A stretch of 64,000 nucleotides of DNA from Platynereis dumerilii (Eukaryota; Annelida; Polychaeta; Phyllodocida; Nereididae): contig JAPTHN010000001.1 of the NCBI GenBank assembly GCA_026936325.1, positions 78,871,380 to 78,935,379 on the forward strand, written 5' to 3'. Position numbers and translations under genes: made by a program. Positions 32,951 through 43,133 of this stretch are shown here, piece by piece; position 1 is the first letter of the stretch; the number at the start of each line of letters is the position of its first letter. The notes beneath the pieces were generated by a model, which saw only the letters and a list, made by a program, of their open reading frames with translations, had not been told where the DNA came from and made no database searches.

Positions 32951-35900
32951 TAGTAGAGCAGCTTCGCGCAAAAAATGGCCAAAATAGTTACGAGCCGGAC
33001 AAAGCCGTGAAATTTTCGGCATGTGTACTTTGGGACTTGCCGGACAAGATTTGCCTAAGCTCCAAAAAAACAACCTTGGGAAATGCATTTAAATTGGTTT
33101 CCATGGCAACAAGTACCGATTTCGAAAATCCTTCCCAAAATATGATTAAAGTGAAGCTATATCAAGGATATTGATGCTATTGTGATATTTTTTGGCAAAA
33201 TGAAGGACAACAAAATGTTGCATCAAACGTGATATGAAATATCTTTATTTACCCAGGTGTGTTACCATGGCAACCACTGTTCCCATGAAAATGCTCTTAA
33301 TATCTACTTCATCAGATTAACAGTTTTATGTTTTAGTCAAATTTAAGTTCAGAACAATAATTTTTGTGCCAAATTGTCAGTAATACTGTCTTCTGAAGAA
33401 ATATAAAAAAATAAGACAATAACTTGGTTTGATATGTCACCATGGCAACAGATATCCAATATTCCAAAGTAACATTTTGTTTCTATGTGAACATTAGCAG
33501 TACTAATAGAGGCATACTTATAATTTTTGTCCTCAATCATACATCAGCTTGAAGCATTGAATGTCAGTTATCCTCACATGGGTTCACATACGGACAATTT
33601 TGAAGTGTGTTGTCATGGCAACCAAAGATAAACAATTATAATATTTTGTTGTATGTCACACTTTAGGGAGTATTCACATGAGTTACAGTGGAACAATTTT
33701 TATGAAACTTGGCAGAAACAAGCATGATACCTTCAGTATGTATGTAGCAGTGTATTTTTGCTACTTGGTGAACCCTGTTTGACTGTGGTGCCATCTACTT
33801 GCAAAAAAACATGTGTTTTGGTATATTCTTGTAAATTCCTTCATTTCATATTTACACACTAAATAGACAAACGGATTTTTAACATTAGATCATGATAATG
33901 ACACATTCAACCATCAAAACAAATTGTTCTTCATGCGTAAATCATTAAAGTTGAAGAATATATCACTTAACATGAAAATAAAAGAGGGGTAAAATGTAGA
34001 AATACCAAATTTAGCTAAATTTAAGCACATTTTTGACGAAGTTATCTTCCATAAAAGTGAAAATATTTCATGTTTGACCCCCATTCCCAGATATTAGGAA
34101 AGGATTCAATCAAACCATTATTTTAATGTAAATTTTGTTTACAAATATGTGGCTGTTGGTTGCTATGGCAACTAAGTTTGAATTTGTCAGATTTTGCTAT
34201 AATGGGGTAGAAGTGTTCTTTTGATGGAATATACTTTAACCAACTTTATCAAAAGTGTACAAAAACATTTATTGAAATGTCTGTTTTAAAATAAGGGTTA
34301 GTAATTTCAAGTCACATGACCAAATAAGGTTGTTGTCATGACAAACATGTTCAAATTTGACATGAATTGAATCATTTATTTTAGGTAAATCAATGTGTGA
34401 CCCTATTTATCCTTCAGGAGGAAGCGCGATTTTTACTCTTCAAGAGAGCTCTTGATTAGTTCTTTCATGATGAATAATATTTATGTTGAAATTTGCTTTC
34501 ATCAGTTGCTATGGCAACAGATTTGAAACATTTCTTATAATGTGATATACGTGGTATTTTAGTGATTTTATGCATGTTTGAACTTGATGAAACTGGAAAG
34601 AATGGTGCTCTGGAATGCAGATTTTACAATTTTTAGGAAATCTAAAAGGTCACATGACCTGTATGTAGGGTAACCAGACAACAGTGGCTGAATTATGACA
34701 TTTTTACACTACTCGATTTTGCGAAGTTTGAATTTTATCCCGTTTATGTGACCATAAACATAAATGTATTCTGCTTTACAATATGTACCTATGTCAAGAC
34801 TTTGAAACCATGAATATTTACATGGAAAGCAATTGTTATATGTTGCCATGACAACCCAGCCTAATTTTTTCTTTGTGGTCTAAATATAAGTAGAGGTGTA
34901 TATTAGTGGGAAAAGTGATAGATGTTACATGAATTTTAATATAGATTTTTGCACATTATATCATATCATACTGACAATGTCACACCTATTGGTTTCTTAG
35001 GCCACATGACCTATTGTGGTAGTAAAATATGTTATTTATAAGAATCACCCAAAATAATTTAGTCTAACATTAGGAGGAGCCACCCATTATTGGATCCTTC
35101 AACACTGTTCAATATCTTTTTTAATATAAGAAATATCCTACTCGAAGGCCAAAGTGGCTAAGATCTGAAGTTTGCTTATTTGCTAGGAGATATGAATCTT
35201 CGGGATGCAGTGAAAAGTCAGTGGTTTAGGTTTCTCACTTACCAGTATCTGTAATGCTTTCTCTTTTTTCATTGTTGTCATGGCAACATGATGATAAAGT
35301 AATTAAATTGTTTAACAGGCATACACACACATTTCGAAGATATGAGTAACCTCATTATACTCAGCTCTGATTGATTTGGAAAAAAATCAGACACGTATGT
35401 TCTTGACTTATGACAATGACTATTATTTTGGGGTTTTTACCCCCTTAATAGGTCAAGTGACCTCAGAGACCAATGGGTATGACATTTTCAATATGATTTA
35501 TGTGCATAGGTCTGTTAATTCATGTAACATCCAACATTTTTCAGTGGTGTGTGCCAATAATAATCACCATACTTATACTTTCACCACAAAGATAAATTTA
35601 GGCTGGGTTGCCATGGCAACCAAATAACAGTTGGTTTCCATATGAAATGTACTTGGTTTAAAGGGCTTGACAAGAGGATGTTTTGCAAAGTAGAATACAC
35701 TTATATTTATTTATGTTTAAATACATTTCAATGGGATAAAATTCAAAATTAGCAACATCGTGCACTGAAAACTTTTTATAATCAGCCATTGTAGCCTCTG
35801 GTTACCCAACATATAGGTCATGTGACCTAGCATATTTTCTAAAAATTGTAAAACCTACATTCAAGGGCACTATTCTATTTAGTTTCATCCATTTTAACCA

Positions 35901-37540
35901 TATATATATCCACTGATCAGTGATAAAATGCCACATATATCATATTTTAAGAAATTTTGAAACATTCCAATATGTTTCCATAGCAACCAATGAAAGCAAA
36001 TTCCAATATAAATTCTACTTAGCATGAAAGAATTAATCAAGAGCTCTCTTAAAGAGTAAAATTTATGCATCTGCCTGAAAGGTAGTTAGGATTAGGCATC
36101 GATTTACCTAGAATAAATGATTCAAATAATGTTAACTTTGGACATGTTTGTGATGGCAACAGCCTCATTTGGTCATGTGACCTAAATTTTTAACCCTTAT
36201 TTTAAAATAGACATTTCAATAAATGTTTTGGTACACTTTTGAAAAAGTTAGTTAAAGTGTATTTCATCAAAAAAACACTTCTACCCCATTATGGCAAAAT
36301 CTGACAAATTCAAACTTAGTTGCCATAGCAACCAACAGCCACATATTTGTAAACAAAATTTACATTAAAATAATGGTTTGATTGAATACTTTCCAAATAT
36401 CTGGGAATGGGTGTCAAACATGAAATATTTTCACTTTTATGGAAGATAAATTCGTCAAAAATGTGCTTAAATTTGACTAAATTTGACATTTCTACATTTT
36501 ACCCCTATTTAATTTTCATGTTATGTGATATAATCTTCAACTTTAATGATTTAAGCATGAAGAACAATTTGTTTTGATGGTTGAATGTGTCATAATCATG
36601 ATCTAATGTTAAAAATCCATTCTTCTATTTAGTGTGTAAATATGAAATGAAGGGATTTATGAGAATATACCAAAACACATGTGTTTTGCAAGTAGATGGC
36701 ACCACAGTCAAACAGGGTTCACCAAGCAGCAAAAATACACTGCTACATACATACTGAAGGTATCATGCTTGTTTCTGCCAAGTTTCATAAAAATTGTTCC
36801 ACTGTAACTCATGTGAATACTCCCTAAAGTGTGACATACAACAAAATATTATAATTGTTTATCTTCGGTTGCCATGACAACACACTTCAAAATTGTCCGT
36901 ATGTGAACCCATGTGAGGATAACTGACATTCAATGCTTCAAGCTGATGCATGACTGAGGACAAAAATTATAAGTATGCCTCTATTAGCACTACTCATGTT
37001 CACATAGTAACAAAATGTTACTTTGGAATATTGGATATCTGTTGCCATGGTGACAAGGCAAACAGAGTTATTGTCTTATTTTTTTACATTTCTTCAGAAG
37101 ACAGTATTACTGACATTTTGACATAAATATTATTTTTCCAAACCCAAATTTGACTGAAATATAAAACTGTTAATCTGATGAAGTCGATATTAAGAGCATT
37201 TTCATAGGAACAGTGGTTGCCATGGTAACACACCTGGGTAAATAAAGATATTTCATATCACGTCTGATGCAACATTTTGTTGTCCTTCATTTTGCCAAAA
37301 AATATCACAATAGCATCAATATCCTTGATATAGCTTCACTTTAATCATATTTTGGGAAGGATTTTCGAAATCGGTACTTGTTGCCATGGAAACCAATTTA
37401 AATGCATTTCCCAAGGTTTGTTTTTTTGGAGCTTAGGCAAATCTTGTCCGGCAAGTCCCAAAGTATACATGCCGAAAATTTCACGGCTTTGTCCGGCTCG
37501 TAACTATTTTGGCCATTTTTTGCGCGAAGCTGCTCTACTA
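32951..37540. repeat. 4.6-kb imperfect palindrome with periodic RFX/X-box-like motifs
   Basis: The sequence starting TAGTAGAGCAGCTTCGCGCA is mirrored at 37540 by TGCGCGAAGCTGCTCTACTA, and the arms stay in mirror register toward a centre near 35245. Mirrored landmarks sum to 70490-70492 over the outer 1.5 kb of each arm, so arms have substitutions but almost no length changes there. GTTGCCATGGCAAC-like 14-mers lie at 33097, 33261, 33436, 33609, 34159, 34332, 34505, 34842, 35274, 35607, 35974, 36147, 36319, 36868, 37041, 37216 and 37380, mostly 164-175 bp apart or multiples. GGTCACATGACC-like motifs lie near 34312, 34652, 35003, 35455, 35816 and 36174. ATA flanks both outer ends. Nothing in it looks coding. 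A foldback transposon is the likeliest origin. Confidence 0.88.
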
Positions 37541-37943
37541 ATACACTGTTTTGTGAAGTAGTAACAAAAAGATTAACTTTCCTCCGGTGTGACAGACATA
37601 ATTAACAGTTTGAGATTTCTCAAAGCAATTAAATGAATGCTTGAGTGTCTCATAGTTGCCTGTTTGTTGTTTCTATGAGTTTCTTTGTAGAAAACCATAA
37701 ACAATTAATTAAATCATGCCGGAAAAAAGCTGACAATGCTTTAGAAATCTTTGGTATTTTGTAGAGCTTGTTGGCAGGGTGAGTGTAAACGGGTCCTGTA
37801 ATGGGAGGATGCGGGCAGATAATTTCAGGCCGAGTCTCAGCCGCTATCACGCATACACACATGCAATTTGGTGCACGTATCACTTTTATGGTGTGATTGT
37901 GTTAACTGTTCGCTGGAGGTTTGCTGCTACGCAACCTATGTTT
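37541..37943 (+). mobile_element. Right part of Helentron/HINE-like element X4
   Basis: It ends GTTCGCTGGAGGTTTGCTGC, then TACGCAACCTATGTTT, matching the right ends of X1, X2 and X3. The preceding 60 bp (TTTGGTGCACGTATC, TTTTATGGTGTGATTGTG) resemble the right subterminal region of X2. With 32540-32890 it brackets the palindrome, suggesting that the palindrome sits inside X4. Confidence 0.55.
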
Positions 37944-38557
37944 TTTTTTTGTGCGGACAAGTATACGTACCTCTTATAACTGTTGTTCCTGCACAAGTGA
38001 CCCTCCTGACCTGAAGTAGAATCCCTTTGTAGTATTCTTTGGACATAGTCTGGTTGGCAACAATGCTGACTGCAATTTTTTAAAAATCAATTGATTAGAA
38101 AAAATAAAATCCTTGAACAAGTTCTTGTCATGCGGATCTGTATTTTTGTTGCAATGCTTTTTGTGTAGTTGCAATTAGATTTTGCGATTGTTCTGCTATC
38201 TCCGTTTCCTTCTTGTGTTGTTTTGTAAAGAATCTGCCATTCTAAAAAGAGTCAGGCCTTCTTTCATGTATATTATGCAGTCTTCATATTTCGCTTGGAT
38301 ATGTTGCAAGTGCCCCATTTCAGTGCTGCCTCTCAGGGATGATTTGTTTCTTTTCAAACCATGCATCTGGAATACTTGCAGTTTTCATATATTATTTACT
38401 TCATAGAATTCGATCTTTAATGATGTAAGAGAGAAGGAGAAAGACATAATGTAAGAACACCCCTCTTAGCATCCCTTGCACAATGATTTACAGTTCATGG
38501 CTACAGTCAAGTGGCAGATTTTCAAAGGTTGAATTTTTGTTCTTGGACCAAATTTTT
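37944..38557. other. Spacer, nothing recognised
   Basis: Short open frames without motifs. If the reeler gene continues downstream on the minus strand, this lies in its intron. Confidence 0.4.
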
Positions 38558-38914
38558 TAGTGTTGTGGATCGGACCACCCCTCTTCGGTCCACGACCGCC
38601 CGGTCCAGGGTTTGGCGGGCTTCGGTCGAGAGGTGAGGGAGTCTAGTATACCGATATGTACTGGTTTTCGATTCATGCCAAATTTTCGCCCGAAATCATC
38701 AGAAAAGGGCAGAATATAAGAGTGTGAAGCGTGCAAAAACTTTTTTCCTTTTTTTTTTCTGGCGTTTTTTATTGGATTTCACTTTCCCAGTACGTACCGG
38801 ACTACCGGTACAGACAACCTCTGGACCAGTTTTTTGGAAATGAAGGCGGTATGGTACTGAAGAGGTGGTGGTACTGGACCGTACCGGTCCAAAGCGGTCT
38901 GGTCCGCAACACTA
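38558..38914. mobile_element. 357-bp MITE with TAGTGTTGyGGACC-type ends
   Basis: The left end TAGTGTTGTGGATCGGACCA is inverted at the right as TCTGGTCCGCAACACTA. The interior is rich in GGTCC, GGACC and TACCGGT motifs, many in inverted pairs. The ends resemble hAT-type miniature elements, but I could not see an 8-bp duplication. It lies 16 bp inside the intron that follows the reeler exon. Confidence 0.6.
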
Positions 38915-38930
38915 GCAGATTTCAACTTAC

Positions 38931-39209
38931 TTGTGTAGTCGGTGTCGGGCAAATAACGGTCTTCGTATTCGTGAATCTTGATGTAGTAAGGGCCGATGTG
39001 GCTTGTTCTGCCTGGTTGGTAGTTCCTTGGTAAAGTAGTATGGCCTTCCAGTGTTATTTTACTTGTGCCAACTTGGGTACCTGGTTGCATATTTGCGCAA
39101 GCTGATTCTGGGATATTACTTCCTTCGGGAAAGGAGACTGCTGTGGTAGCTAGCAATGTGAAGACTGCTAACCGCAGCAACCATCGCACCGACGCCTCCA
39201 TTTGCTAAT
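38931..39209 (-). CDS. Coding exon with signal peptide and start of a reeler domain
   Basis: On the minus strand a T-rich tract and CAG acceptor at 39210-39222 precede the exon. ATG is at 39201, 8 nt after the acceptor, so a 5' untranslated exon lies upstream. A GTAAGT donor follows at 38930, after 271 coding bases (phase 1). The protein starts with a hydrophobic signal peptide (LLRLAVFTLLATTAVS, residues 8-23). FPEGSNIPESACANMQPG and later GPYYIKI and RYLPDTDYT follow. F-P-x-G, A-C-x2-M-x-P, P-Y-x-I and Y-x-P are the opening landmarks of the reeler domain, found in ferric-chelate reductase-1-like and insect defense-type secreted proteins. The remaining exons would lie at lower coordinates; none was recognised. 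An open frame continues past the donor but is intronic and enters a MITE. Confidence 0.62.
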
Positions 39210-39940
39210 CTGAAAAAAAAAATTGCACTAAAGTGAAGATATTTCGATGCTGTGGTTCTGATTTCATTTGTTATAAACGATGTCTGGAGCCTTTGTCATT
39301 ATTCTATGTTGATTGGAGTGCCACAAGCCGACCTTATTCCTGGCATACATAAACGACTTACCAGCCTATATCGAAAATGGATCTACCGCCCGACTCTTTG
39401 CTGACGACTGCGTGCTGTACCGCACCATAGAATGCGATGAAGACTCCAAGAGACTCCAAAGAGACCTGGACGCCCTTCAGAAATGGGAGGAGGATTGGCT
39501 AATGGAATTCTCATCCCCAAAAATGCCAAACTCTCCATATCAGCAACAAGAGAAAGACTCCCAAGCACACATACAAGATCCACGGCCATGAGCTGGAAGA
39601 GGTTGAGAGCGCCAAATACCTGGGAGTCACCATACACAATAAACTCAGCTGGAACACACATATAAATCACATCACTAAAAAAGCCAATAGTACAAGAGCA
39701 TTCCTTCAAAGAAACCTACATCAGTGCCCAAGAAACACGAAAGAGCTTTGCTACAAAACCCTGGTTCGCCCACAACTTGAATATGCCAGTACTGTATGGG
39801 ACCCACCAACGACAGCACAGCGCCACAACATAGAAATGGTCCAACGAAGAGCAGCGCGATTTGTAACTGGAGACTACCGCCGCACCAGCAGCGTCACTGC
39901 CATGCTAAATACTCTAAAATGGCAGACACTCCAGGATCGC

Positions 39941-41678
39941 GCCCCCGCAGGTCTCGGGCCTCCTCGTGGCGGTGGGTGGTAACACTAAGGTGAAAACCTC
40001 TATCCTTAGTGGCCAACATGAGACAGTGCGCATGCACGAAGTGTCCCCTACCTCACAGGGGAATATCAATGAACATGTCATTTACCATGATTCCAAACCG
40101 GATCGTACGTCAACCGGGTTACCAAGGTGCGCGTCCCTCAGCGGGAAACCAGGCTGAGATCGAAAAATTTGCGACTGGACTACCAAGATCTCAATGGACA
40201 AGGACATCTCCGGATGACTTGACTGACCCTGACCGCCCCCCACATCTGTCAAAGACTGAAAATTTGCTTGTTATAAAAGGTGTCACACAATCACTGGAAG
40301 ACCTATCATCTGTTGCTATCTACGAAAAAATTGCAGACCTTTGCGACACGACAATTGCAGATAGCCTGAGACGCCAAACCAATGGCACATTCCTTCTTAA
40401 ACCTGCGACCTCTGACCAACAAGACAAATTGACCGGCACCCATGAGATAGCCAATATCAAAGTCGTCATTGAACCTTTTCAAAGATCAGGCAAAGGCATT
40501 ATTTTCTCCAAAGAAAGTAAGACCTGCTCAGACAATGAACTTACAAATTGGTTTCACAAATACGGCATCGCAAAATTCAAACGTCTTGCTCACAAGAATG
40601 GTTATGAGTTACTGTTGCTAACATTCAAAGACGAAAGATTACCAAAGAAAGTACCTGTAGCCTTTGAATGGTGCAGAGTCTCTCCATACTTTCCTCATCC
40701 AAAACGCTGTTTCAACTGCCAAATGTATGGCCATTTTAGTCGTACATGCATCAGGCCAACAATTTGTGCCAATTGTGGTGACCATGGTCATGCACACACA
40801 CACGATAAACCTTGCCCTAAACTTTCACATTGTGTCAACTGTTCAGGGAACCATCCTGCCTATAGCCACAATTGCAAAGTCTTCAAGAAGGAAAAAGAAA
40901 TTCTACAACTACGAACTGAAAGACGACTATCCTTTCCCGAAGCCAAACGCCTTGTAGAACAGGACCCGGACAAACCTTGCCTAGAAGCAGATTACCCAAG
41001 ACCAGCTCTTCATTCATCACCACAGAGAAAGATTCATCTGGACAGGAACCTCTTCACAGATGTCTTAATGAAAACACCTTCACCTCCTCGACCACCAGAC
41101 CGGCCAAGCAAGGAAGAACCTGTGAACTCCCCTGAATCACCGAAGAAGATGATCCATCAACGTCAAATTTTCTCTTCTGTTGCCCAAGGGACTGAGAAGT
41201 CCCTCAACCTATCAAAGGAAAAAGATGTTACTCCAGATAACAAGACACCACCCAAGACAACAAAACAAAAAAGCTCAACAATCGGATTGCTACCTCACAA
41301 AGACAAGAGTAAAACGACACTCACCAACAGCAAAAAAGAACTCCCCACTGGTCTCAAATTTCACATCAAGTCCAAAGATGGAAGACTGAAGGATGTATCA
41401 CCATTTGTTAGCTACACAACAATGCTGAAGAAATTTGGAAAACCACACTCAGTCGATCGACTGCCTGACGGTAATTTATTGGTTCAAGCCATTAATGCCA
41501 CTCAGGCAAGGAAACTTCTTGAATTGAAAATTATTGCGGATGTACCTGTCAAAGTGACACCTCAAAGATCTCGATGCCACCAACCAAGATGAGATGACTA
41601 ACTCAACATGACCACAAATCAAGTATGTCTCTAAATAGCCCAATCAGGTGCTGATGAGACGTAAAACACAAACTCACT
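39941..41678 (+). mobile_element. ORF1-only 'half-LINE' (LINE A), 1738 bp, 14-bp target duplication
   Basis: CACTCCAGGATCGC is duplicated exactly at 39927-39940 and 41679-41692, inside the older LINE C. The element begins GCCCCCGCAGGTCTCGGGCC, identical for about 46 bp to the start of the complete LINE at 52001 and about 90% alike over 100 bp. Its last 45 bp (ATAGCCCAATCAGGTGCTGA, then GTAAAACACAAAC) match that LINE's 3' end. Between them lies one open frame, a gag-like ORF1. No endonuclease, reverse transcriptase or RNase H sequence is present. The intact ends and target duplication show it moved as a unit, presumably using another element's ORF2 protein. Confidence 0.85.
40009..41592 (+). 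CDS. ORF1 (gag-like) protein of the half-LINE, 527 aa
   Basis: Likely an RNA-binding nucleoprotein chaperone like ORF1p of I-type LINEs. A nucleic-acid-binding module at about residues 85-165 (ending IKVVIEPFQ, GKGIIFSKESKTCSDNELT) is followed by CCHC-type knuckles: CFNCQMYGHFSRTC (residues 234-247), then CANCGDHGHAHTHDKPC and CVNCSGNHPAYSHNC. A lysine/proline-rich linker follows. The last 70 residues (FGKPHSVDRLPDGNLL, KLLELKIIADVPVKV) resemble the amino-terminal module of the ORF1 at 52541, so the module is present twice here. The first ATG (40009) is not conserved in the complete LINE; M21, M23 or M27 (ACCATGA context) are alternative starts. The frame is uninterrupted, suggesting a recent insertion or selection on the protein. 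Confidence 0.8.
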   Translation: MANMRQCACTKCPLPHRGISMNMSFTMIPNRIVRQPGYQGARPSAGNQAEIEKFATGLPRSQWTRTSPDDLTDPDRPPHLSKTENLLVIKGVTQSLEDLSSVAIYEKIADLCDTTIADSLRRQTNGTFLLKPATSDQQDKLTGTHEIANIKVVIEPFQRSGKGIIFSKESKTCSDNELTNWFHKYGIAKFKRLAHKNGYELLLLTFKDERLPKKVPVAFEWCRVSPYFPHPKRCFNCQMYGHFSRTCIRPTICANCGDHGHAHTHDKPCPKLSHCVNCSGNHPAYSHNCKVFKKEKEILQLRTERRLSFPEAKRLVEQDPDKPCLEADYPRPALHSSPQRKIHLDRNLFTDVLMKTPSPPRPPDRPSKEEPVNSPESPKKMIHQRQIFSSVAQGTEKSLNLSKEKDVTPDNKTPPKTTKQKSSTIGLLPHKDKSKTTLTNSKKELPTGLKFHIKSKDGRLKDVSPFVSYTTMLKKFGKPHSVDRLPDGNLLVQAINATQARKLLELKIIADVPVKVTPQRSRCHQPR

Positions 41679-42125
41679 CACTCCAGGATCGCAGGGCCAT
41701 CAGCAAAGTCACAGCCGTCTTCAGAATCCTCCATCAATTATCAGCGATACCATCGGACATGCTGATCGCAAAGAACACAACCTCAAGAGCACATAGCCAG
41801 TGCTTATTGATACCATTCTGTAGAACTCAAACATACCAGTCCTCATTTTTCCCAAGTGCAATATGCCTCTGGAACAACTTACCAGCAGATGCAGTAGGTG
41901 CTGACACATTGACAGAGTTCCAGAACAGAGTCCTGAAATCTGCTTGAGCTGCCAAGTTTTGCTTTTAACATGCACTTAACATGATTTTAATAATATACCT
42001 TCGACTGTATATTTATTGAAGGTAAATTTCCAAGGATTTTAACGTGTAACTACACCTGTTGCATCGCACACAGATCCGAAAATACGCCAGAAGGTGGTCT
42101 GGATCTCTATGGAAGAAGAAGAAGA

Positions 42126-43133
42126 TTGTATGTGCTAGAAAAGGATGCGCATCCGCACATTCTGATGCCGATGAAAAAGAAGAAAAAAAGAGAACATTTT
42201 TTGAAAAAGGGGAAGTAAGATACTGCCTGCTATCAAAACGGAATTGTGTTATAACGATGAATAATCCTGACTTCGCATTTCCAAAAAGCTGAGGAAGCCC
42301 ATGAGAGGTGAGCGAGAGCTCTGGCGAGTCAAAACTGGGACCTTTGTGCTATAAAATCATCACAGAATTATGGAATTGTGTTGTCATCAAAGTTTTTTGA
42401 CGACTTATTTGATTTTATGTACTGAAAAAAGATTGTCCATTTCTTTAGGTTTCGGTTTTTAAATTCAAATTATGAAATATTTGATCATTTGCTTGATTTT
42501 ACGAGTTTTAAAAGAAGTAATTGGTATTGATTTTGTCAATATTAGTAGAAAGATAAAGTAAATCAAGGATGGAGAAAGTGAGAAATGTTGCAGATTATTT
42601 TTCACTTAAATTCATCAATATGCAACCAGACCTATTTCATATGCATGTTGTATGCATCTAGGAATCCCCCTTTTATGATAAACTATGTTATGAAAACCTT
42701 CCCTGCTTTATTAGATGTATCCAAAATAACTAGGAAATGGTGAAAATAAAAGAAATGTTGCAGTATCATCTTATTATTAATCTATTTTGCATAGTTTCAT
42801 ATATTTTGTATACATTAACCCTTACCTCAATTTGTCAAGAAATCGCCAAGAAAGTATTAGACATACATTTGGAAGTAGGTCACTTACGTTTGGTTACCTG
42901 GTTCCTAAAGATATGACCCTTGTTTTCCAGATAAGATCCAAAAAGATAAAGAAGTAGATAAGAGATTTCATGAGAACTGGATCTGGTGGTTTTATCTGTC
43001 ATGTAGTATTGAAATGCATTGATAAAAGTGAGCAGTTGTAATGTGTTTGGCAAATGACATAAATTTTGTCTGGGGGGGGATACATATTGTAGATCTATAA
43101 CCAGGTGGATGTTTCAAGATTTTACTTATTTTT
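42126..43133. other. AT-rich spacer, nothing recognised
   Basis: No motif-bearing open frame or repeat was identified. Confidence 0.45.

Larger units (their letters stand above)
39305..42125 (+). mobile_element. Decayed LINE 3' portion (LINE C), interrupted by a half-LINE
   Basis: 39305-39940 encodes reverse-transcriptase segments with at least one frame change: GVPQ, LFLAYINDLPAYIEN, ARLFADDCVLYR (motif C as FADD), then YLGVTIHNKLSWNTHI and QRRAARFVTGDY. After the insertion at 39941-41678 the frame resumes at 41693 with RAISKVTAVFRILHQL and ends SFFPSAICLWNNLPADAV, TEFQNRVLKSA and a stop. The C-terminal S-F-F-P-x5-W-N-N-L-P signature is typical of CR1/L2/Jockey-like animal LINEs. About 180 bp of 3' untranslated sequence ends in GAA repeats at 42112-42125. 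It is 5'-truncated and dead. Confidence 0.75.

Noticed and set aside
32951-37540. Assembly artefact as the sole explanation of the palindrome
   Set aside because: The arms differ by many substitutions, unlike a misassembled duplicate. Long reads would still be the proper test.
38779-38930. Carboxyl 50 residues of the open frame containing the reeler exon
   Set aside because: They lie beyond a canonical GTAAGT donor and are read from intron and MITE sequence.
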